Shown: one piece after another, positions 15,567 to 24,313 of the stretch
How positions within the stretch are numbered: position 1 is the first letter of the stretch
How the letters are laid out: each line of letters opens with the position of its first letter
Assembly: GCA_003450815.1 (NCBI GenBank)
Contig: DMES01000015.1
Span: 1-29,797 of the forward strand
Length of the DNA stretch: 29,797 nt
DNA from: Elusimicrobiota bacterium
GTDB lineage: Bacteria; Elusimicrobiota; Elusimicrobia; Elusimicrobiales; UBA9959
Direction of reading: 5' to 3'
The notes under the pieces: model-generated
The model's database searches: none
The model's input: only the letters and a program-made list of their open reading frames with translations
Told to the model about the DNA's origin: nothing
Translations under genes and position numbers: made by a program

Positions 15567-16586
15567 CTAAAACAAACCCTTGTTTTCTTCCCACCTGGCC
15601 TTGCTTGCCGCGTTTGAGAAAACAGAAGTTTTGCCGGCTCCGTCAATCCAGACGGCGGCTGTTCCCTTTATCTTTGAAAGCAGGCTGAAGGCCTTGTCTT
15701 TGCCCATTACCGCCAACACAGCGGAAGGGATGTAATTCCCATCTTCAAGCGACGGATAATAAACAATAAGGTTTGAAAAATTCTCTATCGGGTAGCCTGT
15801 CTTCAGGTCCAGCATATGAGAATAAAGCCTGCCCTCTACCCGGACAAAATGATCCCGCCCCGACGACGACATAACCACCCCATCCTCAAAAACCAGCTTC
15901 CCCAGATCTTTGTTTTCATGGAACGGATCTGCCACCGGGTATTGCCATGCGCGCCGGCCGCTGGCCAGCATGTAACCGCCCATCTTAACCTCAACCGGCG
16001 CCCCCCGGCCGTTTTTCTTTATTATTTCGTAAGCCCGGGCCATACAATAGGCCCGTAAAATCCCCCCGAGATTGATTTGAACTGGCTTTGAGAAACGCAC
16101 CATTTTGCGTTCCAGGTCCACCTGCACATATTGCGAACCGATATTTTCAAGCGCGGCGGAAATATCTTTTTGAGAAGGCATTTTTTGCGAAGACGCGGCC
16201 TCACGCCATATGGGCCACAGGGGCGCGAAGGTTATATCAAAAGCCCCGCCGGTCAATTCTGCGTAGTCAAGCGAAAGTTCAAGCAGCCGTAAAAATTCCT
16301 CATCCATTTTCACCCATTCGCCATGAGCCCTCTTATTCACGAACGAAGTGAAACTGTACGGTTCGTTGAAGCTATATTCCGCGGCTATTCGCTTCCATTC
16401 CTTAAAAACCTCTCCCACCAGTGCCCCGCCGGAGTCCGCATCCGGACTGTAAACCGTAATCTGGGAGGGGACATTCATCAAAAACATACTTTGTGAGACA
16501 ACCGGTTCTTTTTTATCACCGCAGGAACAAAAGAAACCGGCGGCAAGAATACAGCAAAGCAAGGTCACCCTGTCAGCAAATTTCAT
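15567..16586 (-). CDS. ApbE-like lipoprotein (FMN transferase family, divergent)
   Basis: A 339-residue probable lipoprotein: the N-terminal stretch MKFADRVTLLCCILAAGFFCSCGDKK has a Cys that could be lipidated. The body follows the ApbE FAD:protein FMN transferase fold: FDITFAPLWPIW, INLGGILRAYCMARAYEII, VEVKMGGYMLASG and LYSHMLDLKTGYPIENFSNL. Normal ApbE has GGIAKGY and an A-D-x-x-S-T metal site. Here the first reads GGILRAY and the second GNYIPSA, so the Asp and the last Thr are replaced. Flavin transfer may therefore be lost or altered. The ATG at 16586 is chosen because it gives the lipoprotein signal. It is divergent from the VWA gene; no Rnf, Nqr or FMN-acceptor partner is visible. Confidence 0.8.
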   Translation of the reverse strand: MKFADRVTLLCCILAAGFFCSCGDKKEPVVSQSMFLMNVPSQITVYSPDADSGGALVGEVFKEWKRIAAEYSFNEPYSFTSFVNKRAHGEWVKMDEEFLRLLELSLDYAELTGGAFDITFAPLWPIWREAASSQKMPSQKDISAALENIGSQYVQVDLERKMVRFSKPVQINLGGILRAYCMARAYEIIKKNGRGAPVEVKMGGYMLASGRRAWQYPVADPFHENKDLGKLVFEDGVVMSSSGRDHFVRVEGRLYSHMLDLKTGYPIENFSNLIVYYPSLEDGNYIPSAVLAVMGKDKAFSLLSKIKGTAAVWIDGAGKTSVFSNAASKARWEENKGLF

Positions 16587-16723
16587 AATATTCACAATAC
16601 AATTTTTGCCGACCGCGTTCAATCTCCCGAAAAATCAGATAAAACGGTTTTTTGACTTTCCATGGCGGTTTTAGTATTCTTAAGGCTGATATATTTACCT
16701 GCAATTATAGAGGGATAAAAACT

Positions 16724-18322
16724 ATGTTCACAAATAGATTATACATGAGTTTTCTCTTGGCGGCTTTATGGGTTGCGGTTCCCGGGAACCTGCTGGCGGA
16801 AAAATCAGCCGCGGCACAGGCGAAGAATCTTGGCATTCTTTCCGATAAACTCCAGGACGGCCTTAAAGACAGGCTCAATATAAAGCTGGCCGTACTGGAG
16901 TTCCAGTACACCGACGGAAAAGCTTCACAGGGTCCGGTTATAATCCAAGAAAGGCTGACCACGGCGCTGGTCCAAAATAAAAAAATCACGCTTATTGAAA
17001 GAAACCTTCTTAAGAAGGTCCTGGGAGAGCTTAAACTGGAAGCCTCGGGCGCCGTCAGCGAAGAGAGTGTAAAAAAAATAGGGCAGCTTCTGGGCGCAGA
17101 CGCGGTTGTAACAGGCACTTTAAACGACCTGAGCGAGGGAGAGACCGAAATAAACGCGCGCGTTGTGGAAACCGAAACCGGCAAAATACTTTCCGCTTCT
17201 GTGACCGTGGTTAAAAAGACGTGGAAGGACCTAGCGGGGAGCGGAGCAACCGGGAACAGCTCCAACTTTTCAAAAAAACCGCTGGTGCAGGTGGCGGTGC
17301 TGTTAGACACCTCAAATTCCATGGACGGGCTTATAAACCAGGCCCGAAACCAGCTTTGGACAATAGTAAATGAACTTGTGTCCGCTGAAAAAAGCGGTTC
17401 CGCCCCCTCTATTGAAGTGGCTCTTTACGAATACGGCAACTCTGGGCTTTCACGCGAATCGGGCTACATCCGCCAGGTACTGCCTTTTACCAAAGACCTG
17501 GACAAAGTCTCGCAGGAATTGTTCGCCCTTAAAACCAGCGGCGGAGACGAGTACTGCGGCTGGGTTTTGAAAGACGCCGTGGAGAGGCTCGACTGGAGCC
17601 CGAAAAACGATGTATACAAGGCAATTTTCATCGCCGGCAACGAGCCGTTTACCCAGGGGCCGGTGGAATTCTCCGCGGCGGCGGCCGAGGCCAAAGCAAA
17701 AGGGATTTTTATCAATACGATTTTCTGCGGTTCGAAACAGGAAGGCGTAGGAACCCAGTGGTTTGCCGGCGCACAGGCGGCCGACGGCGATTACTCAAAC
17801 ATCGACCAGTCGGCCGTGGCTTATATTATAAGCTCCCCGCAGGACGTGACCATAAACGAACTCAGCTCAAAGCTTAACCAGACATATGTCACTTACGGCG
17901 CGGCCGGCCAGGAATCCCTGAAACGTAAAAATGCGGTAGACTCCAGCATTGCCGCTATGGGCCGTTCCGTGATGGCGGAGCGCGCCGCGTTTAAAGCCGC
18001 GGCCCCAGCCGCCGCACAGGAGTCCTCTTGGGATGTGATCTCGGCTTTGGAAAGCGGAGCTATTCAGAGAAATGAAATAAAAGCGGAACAACTCCCGGCT
18101 GAACTCAAAGATATGAAAAAAGAGGAATTGACAAAATATATAGACGCGAAACTTGCTGAACGTAAGAAGATCAAAAGCGATATAACACACCTGCAGGAAG
18201 AAAGGAAAAAATACCTGGCGGCTGAAGGAACGAAGCAGACCTCCGCGCCCAACACTCTGGAAAAAGCGGTTATAGGTTCCATAAGAAAGCAGGCCACTCA
18301 ACGCGGATTTAAATTCAAATAG
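16724..18322 (+). CDS. Exported CsgG-like/VWA domain protein
   Basis: A 532-residue exported protein: a signal peptide (about 1-25, ending LLAEK), a CsgG/FlgO-like nucleotide-free alpha/beta domain (about 52-165: LAVLEFQYTDG, ERLTTALVQ, LIERNLLKKVL, LGADAVVTGTL), then a von Willebrand A domain with the metal-adhesion motif DTSNSM (195-200) and the signature GGDEYCGWVLKDA. An Ala-rich stretch and a charged, likely coiled-coil C-terminus (about 455-510) end the protein. CsgG-like domains usually assemble lipoprotein pores or periplasmic rings, and VWA domains bind partners through Mg. AGGGA (16711-16715), eight bases before the ATG at 16724, fixes the start. Function is unknown; an envelope scaffold is plausible. 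Confidence 0.84.
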   Translation: MFTNRLYMSFLLAALWVAVPGNLLAEKSAAAQAKNLGILSDKLQDGLKDRLNIKLAVLEFQYTDGKASQGPVIIQERLTTALVQNKKITLIERNLLKKVLGELKLEASGAVSEESVKKIGQLLGADAVVTGTLNDLSEGETEINARVVETETGKILSASVTVVKKTWKDLAGSGATGNSSNFSKKPLVQVAVLLDTSNSMDGLINQARNQLWTIVNELVSAEKSGSAPSIEVALYEYGNSGLSRESGYIRQVLPFTKDLDKVSQELFALKTSGGDEYCGWVLKDAVERLDWSPKNDVYKAIFIAGNEPFTQGPVEFSAAAAEAKAKGIFINTIFCGSKQEGVGTQWFAGAQAADGDYSNIDQSAVAYIISSPQDVTINELSSKLNQTYVTYGAAGQESLKRKNAVDSSIAAMGRSVMAERAAFKAAAPAAAQESSWDVISALESGAIQRNEIKAEQLPAELKDMKKEELTKYIDAKLAERKKIKSDITHLQEERKKYLAAEGTKQTSAPNTLEKAVIGSIRKQATQRGFKFK

Positions 18323-18328
18323 CGAAAC

Positions 18329-18384
18329 AAGGCTGAGGGCTGAAGATTTACAAAGAGATTTTCTTAACTTCAGCCCTTAGCCTT
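18329..18384 (+). terminator. Stem-loop after the VWA gene (GGCTGAGGGCTGAAG words)
   Basis: AAGGCTGAGGGCTGAAG (18329-18345) pairs with CTTCAGCCCTTAGCCTT (18368-18384); the only mismatch is a G-T wobble in RNA. The stem is 17 bp with a 22-nt loop, starting 7 bp after the stop codon. A T-run is absent, so it may be a transcript-end stabiliser instead of an intrinsic terminator. Confidence 0.6.
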
Positions 18385-18403
18385 CAGTCTTACATATATA
18401 CCC

Positions 18404-20158
18404 ATGCGCTTTCCCCTGCGTTCCAAATTTTGCATTTTGCATTTTGCATTTTGCATTTTGCATTTTTTTCTTCTGACTGCCGCTCTTAAGGCTCAAACCC
18501 CGCCCACTATTGAAGAGAAAGCGGCCCAATTGCTGATAATCTCAATGGACGCTACGGAAATAGCCACCGCCACCGGCGCCGTGGCTGCGGGAATTGGAGG
18601 AGTGCAGCTGCAATGGGGCTCATACTCGCTTGAAGACACCCGCCGCATAGCGGATGAACTCCAGATGAAAGCCCTTGGTACCCGCCTTAAAACCCCGCTT
18701 TTTATCGCCGTTGACTATGAAGGCGGCAGCGTATATTCCCCCACCACGCTCGGACTGCTTGAGCTGCCGACAGGAATGATGATTGGCGCCGCCGGAGACG
18801 AAAGCGAAACAGCCTCGCTTTTCTACCTGGCGGGCAGGGAGCTGAAGCGCGCGGGGGTGAACATGGCCTTCGGCCCTGTGCTGGATGTGAATACGGAAGC
18901 CCTGAACCCCATAATAGGAATACGCTCCATAGGCTCGGATCCGGAACTTGTTTCCCGCCTTGGAGGCGCTGTAGTAAACGGTTTTAAAGCCGCCGGCATT
19001 ATAGCTGTCGGAAAACATTTCCCGGGGCACGGCGCGACAAAACAGGATTCGCATAAAACCATGCCGGTAATAAACGCCGCGCTTCCCGTGCTTGAAGCGG
19101 AACACTTGCCGCCTTTTAAAAAAGCAATTGCGCTTATGGTTCCGGCCATAATGACGGCTCACGTGCTTTACCCCGCCCTTGACGCGATAAATCCGGCTAC
19201 CCTTTCAAGACAAATTATAACGGACCTGCTGAAAAAGCAGCTGGAATTTAAGGGGTTGGTGGTTACCGACAGCCTGGACATGAAAGCCATAACTTTGCGC
19301 GAAAGTACGGCAAAAGCCGCCGCCCGCGCCCTTAAGAACGGGGCAGACCTTCTTCTTATAGGCAAGGGGGATTTTAACGCCGCCGTTGCTGAAATAGCCG
19401 CCCAGGTGCGCTCGGGACGGATAAACGAAACCCGCCTGAACGACGCTTATTACAGGGTCTATACCACAAAAAAAGAAGCCGGCCTCTTTTCACCGGCCGC
19501 CGGGGAATCATCAATAAGTGCGATGTCACCCGTAGATAATAACCAGGGCGCGGTATTGCCGGGACAGATCCCGCACTCAGCCATTTTAGAGGAAAGTGCG
19601 GGGCAGGCCGGTGTCTCGTCTTTTGACAAGGCCTATCTTGATATTTCGCGGGCGATATCGCGCAAGGCTATTACTCTTATTACGGACAAAACCGGTCTCC
19701 TGCCGCTTGGAAAAGCCGGACAAACCGCGATAATAATTTTCGCACCTCCGCGCTTCGGCGAAAACACCATTGAACTTTACAAGGGCCTGCTGGAGCGCGG
19801 CTATCAGGCAAAACAATATTTTTTTGACATCAACCCCAGCCCGCTTGATGAGGGAAACGTTTTAAAGGCCGCAGACGAGGCCGATGTCCTTGTGATCGGG
19901 AGCTTCCAGTGGGCACAGGCCCAGAATAAAAAACAGCGGGCCCTGATACACAAACTGCTTGCCTCTGGAAAGCCCAGTGTGCTTTTAAGCCTTATGAACC
20001 CATACGATCTCTCCAACTACCCCGAAGCCGAGTGCGCCGCGGCGGTATATGGCATTACCAAGCCGTCCATGAAGGCCGTTGCCGACCTGCTCAGCGGAAC
20101 CATTAAGGCCGAGGGCTCTCTCCCTGTGAAACTTGCCGGGAACAAGGAAAACCCATGA
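18404..20158 (+). CDS. Exported GH3 glycosidase (beta-N-acetylhexosaminidase-like)
   Basis: A 584-residue exported enzyme of glycoside hydrolase family 3, closest in motifs to NagZ-type beta-N-acetylhexosaminidases: AVDYEGG (102-108), GVNMAFGPVLDVN, GKHFPGHGATKQDSH (203-217, which includes the His/Asp acid-base dyad) and nucleophile Asp289 in VVTDSLDM. A C-terminal GH3 second domain follows (about 400-580), making it larger than cytosolic NagZ. The signal peptide (residues 1-30, ending ALKA) is encoded largely by a 7-bp tandem repeat. It probably acts on peptidoglycan or other amino-sugar glycans outside the inner membrane. No ribosome site is seen. The stop overlaps the start of signal peptidase (ATGA), so the two are translationally coupled. 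Confidence 0.9.
   Translation: MRFPLRSKFCILHFAFCILHFFLLTAALKAQTPPTIEEKAAQLLIISMDATEIATATGAVAAGIGGVQLQWGSYSLEDTRRIADELQMKALGTRLKTPLFIAVDYEGGSVYSPTTLGLLELPTGMMIGAAGDESETASLFYLAGRELKRAGVNMAFGPVLDVNTEALNPIIGIRSIGSDPELVSRLGGAVVNGFKAAGIIAVGKHFPGHGATKQDSHKTMPVINAALPVLEAEHLPPFKKAIALMVPAIMTAHVLYPALDAINPATLSRQIITDLLKKQLEFKGLVVTDSLDMKAITLRESTAKAAARALKNGADLLLIGKGDFNAAVAEIAAQVRSGRINETRLNDAYYRVYTTKKEAGLFSPAAGESSISAMSPVDNNQGAVLPGQIPHSAILEESAGQAGVSSFDKAYLDISRAISRKAITLITDKTGLLPLGKAGQTAIIIFAPPRFGENTIELYKGLLERGYQAKQYFFDINPSPLDEGNVLKAADEADVLVIGSFQWAQAQNKKQRALIHKLLASGKPSVLLSLMNPYDLSNYPEAECAAAVYGITKPSMKAVADLLSGTIKAEGSLPVKLAGNKENP
18427..18461 (+). repeat. Heptamer tandem repeat (ATTTTGC x5) in GH3 signal peptide
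   Basis: Five perfect ATTTTGC units run from 18427 to 18461, and a sixth begins at 18462 before a T-run. Three units make 21 bp, so the protein repeats as FCILHFA. Gain or loss of one unit would shift the frame 8-20 codons after the start. Confidence 0.9.
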
Positions 20159-20670
20159 GCACGGCACGTATCGCGTTTATAGCAACAATAACTCTTGCCT
20201 GCGGCTTGCTGGGGCGGCGCTATCTGGCTGAACCGGTTTATATAGCCAGCGCTTCAATGGAACCCACGCTGACCGTGGGCCATCATCTTTTTGTAGATAA
20301 AATAACCTACCGTTTCAGAAAACCTGGAAGACAGGAAATAATCTGTTTTGAATCACCGGTGGGAGAAGCCCACGATTCCATAAAAAGAGTGATAGCTGTG
20401 GAAGGGGACACGGTGGGATTGAAGGAAAAAAAGGTTTACCTTAACGGAGAACCGCAGCTTGAAATATATACCCGCTACACCAGGGCAGGTGAAACCCTGG
20501 AGGGCGACAATCTCGGCCCGCTGAAAGTTCCGCCGGATTCATTTTTTGTTCTGGGTGACAACCGCGATAATTCAAATGATTCAGCCACCTGGAAAGACCC
20601 GGCCACCGGTGAACGGTTCTATTTCATAAAGCTGGAAAGAGTCCGGGGAAAAGTCAGGGGGATATATTAA
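20155..20670 (+). CDS. lepB: Signal peptidase I
   Basis: A 171-residue membrane-anchored serine protease that removes signal peptides from exported proteins. One N-terminal membrane segment (about 4-22) precedes the catalytic Ser34 in SASMEPTL. General-base Lys77 lies in DSIKRVIAVEGD, and the conserved box GDNRDNSNDS (about 137-146) follows. At 171 residues it is a compact Gram-positive-like form without the large periplasmic insert of E. coli LepB. AAGGA inside the GH3 3' end supplies its ribosome site, and the ATG overlaps the GH3 stop. The pairing with an exported glycosidase is unusual but may be chance. Confidence 0.95.
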   Translation: MSTARIAFIATITLACGLLGRRYLAEPVYIASASMEPTLTVGHHLFVDKITYRFRKPGRQEIICFESPVGEAHDSIKRVIAVEGDTVGLKEKKVYLNGEPQLEIYTRYTRAGETLEGDNLGPLKVPPDSFFVLGDNRDNSNDSATWKDPATGERFYFIKLERVRGKVRGIY

Positions 20671-20736
20671 GAAAGGGTAGAGGGGTTAGGGTCTAGGGAT
20701 TAGGGCAAGGAACTCCTTATATTTCCGGCCTTTTTT

Positions 20737-20760
20737 AAAAAGGTGCCAGGCACCTTTTTT
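20737..20760. terminator. Palindromic A/T-flanked terminator hairpin
   Basis: AAAAAGGTG-CCAGG-CACCTTTTTT is a near-perfect palindrome with a GC stem followed by a T-run on both strands. It lies between the converging ends of signal peptidase and HtrA and would stop transcription from either side. The surrounding gap (20671-20904) also holds GGGTTAGGGTCTAGGG-type low-complexity words (20682-20706) and a CTTCAGCCTTAAGCCCTCAG stretch (about 20827-20846), with no gene. Confidence 0.75.
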
Positions 20761-20904
20761 ACGTCAATGCCGTATTCGGAACTATGCTAATCAAAAGCGA
20801 CTCCTTGTTCCCGCCGCATATATTCCTTCAGCCTTAAGCCCTCAGCCTTTTCCCGGCGCCGCTACATAGGAATTATCACACGGCGGCGCAATCGCCACCG
20901 AATG

Positions 20905-22278
20905 TTATTTAAATTGCACACTTATATACATATTCTCGCCGTTTCGCTCCACGTCGAAGAGGATGCCTTCGCCCAGAGCCGCCGCGCCAAAAACCCTCTC
21001 CAGATCGGAGGGGGCGGAGAATCTGGCCTTATTAACCGCGTTTATCACGTCGCCGCGGCGCAAATAGCCCAGAAGCCTGGAATCTGAACTTATCCGGTCC
21101 ACTACCGCGCTGTTATTCCTGAAGCGCACCTCAAGCCCCTCCCAGTTGTAGCCGGCCGCCGCTTTTCCCCCTCCCTCCTTTATATCCACACCGGCCGAAA
21201 GAGCCGGGACGGCGTCCTCGCCGGGACGGCCGCCCAGCCTGATACTCGCTTTTTTTATAATGCCCTGGCTTATGAAAGTCAGTGCCAGCATATCGCCTGG
21301 CCTACTGGTATAGGTCTTGTAAAAGAGGTCGTCTTCCGACTTTATGGGCTCGCCATCGCATTCGGTAATAACGTCACCCCTGGCCAGTCCCGCCTCAAAG
21401 GCGGGAGACCCCTTTGCGACCCCGTTAATTATCCCGCCGGACGTGATATTGAGCCCCAGCCCGGCCGCCATTACGGGGTCCAGCGCCACCAGCGATACTC
21501 CAAGCCAGCCCCGCCGTATTTTTCTGCCGGCCAGCAAATCAGGGAGAATTCTCTGCGCCTCAGCGGCCGGTATGGCAAAGCCAATGCCGGCGAACGCGCC
21601 TGACGGCGAAAAAATGGCGGCGTTAACTCCAATAACCCTCCCTTCCAGATTCAGCAGCGGACCGCCCGAATTTCCCTGGTTTATTGCCGCGTCGGTTTGT
21701 ATAAGCTTTTCGTACTTTCGTCCTTCTACATTTATGCCGGCGTTCAGCGCCGACACTATGCCGGAAGTCATGGTCTGACGGAAACCGAAAGGATAGCCCA
21801 CTGCAAGCGCAAAATCCCCTACTTTCACCTTGCCTGAAGAATCAAGTTCCAAATACGGAAACTTGTCCCGCGACTTTATTTTAAGGACAGCAAGGTCAAG
21901 CGCGGCATCCCCTCCCGTAAAGGCGGCGATATAGGTCTTTTCTCTGCCAGCGGCATCAAGCAGTGTAACCCTGATTCGTGACGCTCCCTCTACGACATGA
22001 TAATTGGTCAGAATATAGCCTTCGGCGTTGATAATAAAACCCGACCCCGCTCCCTGGGTATCATAGCGGTAAGTGCGCTCCCTCGGCACGACATAACCGA
22101 AGAAGAATTCCGGCTCTATGAAAGTTTCGGATTCCTCATGCACCACTTTCAGGCTGACCACGGCCGATTTGGCCTTCGCAGCCACCTCATTAAAAGCCCG
22201 TTGGACATTCAGGGCTTCATTCTGGGCGCCGGCGGAGGCACAAGCGAAAAGAATAATAGAAAAAAACACTTTTTTCAT
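20905..22278 (-). CDS. Do/HtrA (DegP-like) periplasmic serine protease
   Basis: A 457-residue exported protease/chaperone for envelope quality control. A signal peptide (about 1-18, ACASAGAQ) leads into a trypsin-like domain with the full triad: His94 in TNYHVVEG, Asp128 in ALDLAVLK and Ser204 in NQGNSGGPL. Two PDZ domains follow, one canonical (about 258-350, GWLGVSLVAL and SPAFEAGLARGD) and one divergent (about 375-455, SRLLGYLRRGDVINAV). AAAGGAGT, five bases before the ATG, sets the start. The gene has its own likely promoter upstream. Family membership is certain; which of DegP, DegQ or DegS it replaces cannot be told. Confidence 0.94.
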   Translation of the reverse strand: MKKVFFSIILFACASAGAQNEALNVQRAFNEVAAKAKSAVVSLKVVHEESETFIEPEFFFGYVVPRERTYRYDTQGAGSGFIINAEGYILTNYHVVEGASRIRVTLLDAAGREKTYIAAFTGGDAALDLAVLKIKSRDKFPYLELDSSGKVKVGDFALAVGYPFGFRQTMTSGIVSALNAGINVEGRKYEKLIQTDAAINQGNSGGPLLNLEGRVIGVNAAIFSPSGAFAGIGFAIPAAEAQRILPDLLAGRKIRRGWLGVSLVALDPVMAAGLGLNITSGGIINGVAKGSPAFEAGLARGDVITECDGEPIKSEDDLFYKTYTSRPGDMLALTFISQGIIKKASIRLGGRPGEDAVPALSAGVDIKEGGGKAAAGYNWEGLEVRFRNNSAVVDRISSDSRLLGYLRRGDVINAVNKARFSAPSDLERVFGAAALGEGILFDVERNGENMYISVQFK

Positions 22279-22338
22279 CGGGGGACTCCTTTAAGGTTAG
22301 TTCCGTAGACTGAACATTCCTGCTGCGATTATAAATGC

Positions 22339-22368
22339 AATATACAATTTGATAAATATTCGGGTCAA
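22339..22368 (-). promoter_or_regulatory. Sigma70-like promoter for htrA
   Basis: On the minus strand TTGACC (22363-22368) and TATATT (22339-22344) are separated by 18 bp, 60 bp upstream of the htrA ATG. No second gene-specific signal is seen in the rest of this 144-bp gap. Confidence 0.5.
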
Positions 22369-22422
22369 GAATACCGGAAAGAAGCGGGGAATTTACGGGC
22401 GATTCGAATGTCGCCGGCTGGC

Positions 22423-24168
22423 TTAACGCAGTTTGAATACCGACATTATCTTTTGGTTATCTACTGAAATTGAGTAAACCTCATTGGCGGGCTGATACGT
22501 CTGGGGATGCCAGCGGTAATTTGTCAGAAAGTAATCCGTCTGCGGTATTGCGGCAAGGCTGCTGTAGGCGGTATTAATGTTGGCAAGCCTCAATCTGTCA
22601 AGATCTTGTTTATCAAGAAGAACGGCGTTGTTTTTCAGGGGCGCGATCACATTCGCCAGTAATACTATAACCGGCCTTTTGTCGTTTTTAACTATATATT
22701 CAAGACCCTGGCGGAAAGACAGTCCCCAGTAGTCCAGCTCATATTTCTCGCCCGCATTATTACCGGCCAGGGCATTGAAATAAGTGTTCTGAAACGGGTG
22801 AAATCGGATCATTTTGTAGGACGTGACGCTCAGGGAAAGCAGGATCACGGCCGCCAGGCAAAATGCCGCATACAGTTTATGGCCGGGCCAGGCCTCCTCT
22901 ATAAGACGCAGCACCCAGGCTAAACCCGTCATGGCGATAAGGAGAAAAGGCACATAGATGAAATACATATGCCTCCAGCCGTCGTAAAGCGCGGAATTCA
23001 GATAGGTCACAGCCGCCAACGGTGTGAAAAAGAGAAGCAGGCAAAGGAAGTCCTGCCTTTCCACATCATTTGAGAATAGGCCGAACCCGCTTCCTATAAT
23101 CCCCCTGATCGTCCGGATAAAACCGGCCAGAAAAAGAAAACTGTACGTTACCGGGGTTGTTATAAGTATCCATACAGGTATATAATGCCAGGGGACTTCC
23201 GTCGATTTTATGAATTTACCCAGGTAGAGAACGTCGTAAGTGATCGGGAATCTATTCATATATCTGAACGCATCTATAAAATTCCGCAGCGGGTTTTCCC
23301 AGAGGTAAGGCCAGAAAAGTATCATAAATACAATGAACGAAACTAAATAGACAACCAAAGGCGCCAGGCTTCTGTACAGATGCCCTGAAGTCCGGTTTGT
23401 CTTAATTGCATCTATCCCCGTTATGAAAACTGCCAGGGCCGGAATAAACACACCGGTAATGCGTTGATCCACCACAAGGGCGGTGGCCAGGGCAAACAGC
23501 ACGGCATTAACGGCGGTTCTTCTGTCCAGATAACGGATAAAGAAGTAGATGGCGATAATGAATAACGAGAGAAATACTATGTCTTTGCCGTAGAATGATT
23601 CAGCAAAAATACGGGGGCTAAGGATAAGGAACGAACATCCGGTCAGTCCCAATGCCCGGCTTTTAAACCGGTCCCTGACTATCAAGTAGAAGAAAAACAC
23701 GCTGACATAGAACAGGAGAAAAGTGCACAGATGCCGCATATAGTAAGCTTCACGCATTGAGCCGTCATAGCCCAGAAGGACATCGGCGACATACATCGGC
23801 AGATCAAACACGACACCGTATTGTTTCGTGGGATATTCAGCCAGCGGGGGCGTACCTGCGAACTCCTTAAATTGAAAGCCCGGCTTTAAAAATGAGGCCA
23901 GATATTTTGTCGTAACGCTGGCGATCTCGCGATGTGTAGGTTCATCCCAGGAAATGCCATAGTCTTTGTACGCCGAAATGCCGATGGCAAGGTAGCCGAG
24001 GAAAAAAATAAGCACAAAAATGCCTGGTTTCCGTGACAGCCATGAAAGTTTGGTGTTTGCGGACAACTCGCCGTCAACCCCGACGCAGTCCGTTGATCCG
24101 GGAATAAGTGCCGGTACACTATTAATGGCCTTATCAGAAATTGGACGCTTTCGATGTTTTTTTGACAT
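22423..24168 (-). CDS. GT39-like integral membrane glycosyltransferase
   Basis: A 581-residue protein with a hydrophilic, Ser/Lys-rich N-terminus (1-48) and about ten or more membrane segments. The first external loop carries the acidic pair in YGISWDEPTH (Asp75, Glu76), the hallmark of the PMT/ArnT-like GT-C fold that transfers sugars from polyprenyl-phosphate carriers on the outer face of the inner membrane. Further GT39-like features are the YGKDIVFLS segment and the aromatic loop with YLNSALYDGWRHMYFIYVP. Donor and acceptor are unknown. It is divergent from the TMTC-like array across a 145-bp AT-rich gap and probably belongs to the same envelope-glycosylation locus. No Shine-Dalgarno site; a TATAAT-like box overlaps the start codon. 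Confidence 0.82.
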   Translation of the reverse strand: MSKKHRKRPISDKAINSVPALIPGSTDCVGVDGELSANTKLSWLSRKPGIFVLIFFLGYLAIGISAYKDYGISWDEPTHREIASVTTKYLASFLKPGFQFKEFAGTPPLAEYPTKQYGVVFDLPMYVADVLLGYDGSMREAYYMRHLCTFLLFYVSVFFFYLIVRDRFKSRALGLTGCSFLILSPRIFAESFYGKDIVFLSLFIIAIYFFIRYLDRRTAVNAVLFALATALVVDQRITGVFIPALAVFITGIDAIKTNRTSGHLYRSLAPLVVYLVSFIVFMILFWPYLWENPLRNFIDAFRYMNRFPITYDVLYLGKFIKSTEVPWHYIPVWILITTPVTYSFLFLAGFIRTIRGIIGSGFGLFSNDVERQDFLCLLLFFTPLAAVTYLNSALYDGWRHMYFIYVPFLLIAMTGLAWVLRLIEEAWPGHKLYAAFCLAAVILLSLSVTSYKMIRFHPFQNTYFNALAGNNAGEKYELDYWGLSFRQGLEYIVKNDKRPVIVLLANVIAPLKNNAVLLDKQDLDRLRLANINTAYSSLAAIPQTDYFLTNYRWHPQTYQPANEVYSISVDNQKIMSVFKLR

Positions 24169-24264
24169 TATAGTGTGTATCTTTTTATGAACATGAACCG
24201 ATTCATATTTAACTTTACATTTTCTCTCTTTCGGAATTCAAGTTTTCGCACAAAATCACATAAA

Positions 24265-24293
24265 TTGTAATAAGAATTTAAATTAGCTAGACT
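24265..24293 (+). promoter_or_regulatory. Promoter TTGTAA-17-TAGACT for the first TMTC-like gene
   Basis: TTGTAA (24265-24270), a 17-bp AT-rich spacer and TAGACT (24288-24293), followed by TTTTTC and the ATG 20 bases further on. The same module with the same spacing precedes the second paralog (26276-26304), which supports it as functional. Confidence 0.6.
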
Positions 24294-24313
24294 TTTTCAA
24301 ATAAGGATAATGA

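Noticed and set aside
18427..18467. CRISPR-like array
   Set aside because: The repeat is a 7-bp perfect tandem without spacers and lies inside a coding frame.
18620..19162. 180-residue open frame opposite the GH3 gene
   Set aside because: Antisense shadow of a gene with clear GH3 motifs; no domain, start signal or codon support.
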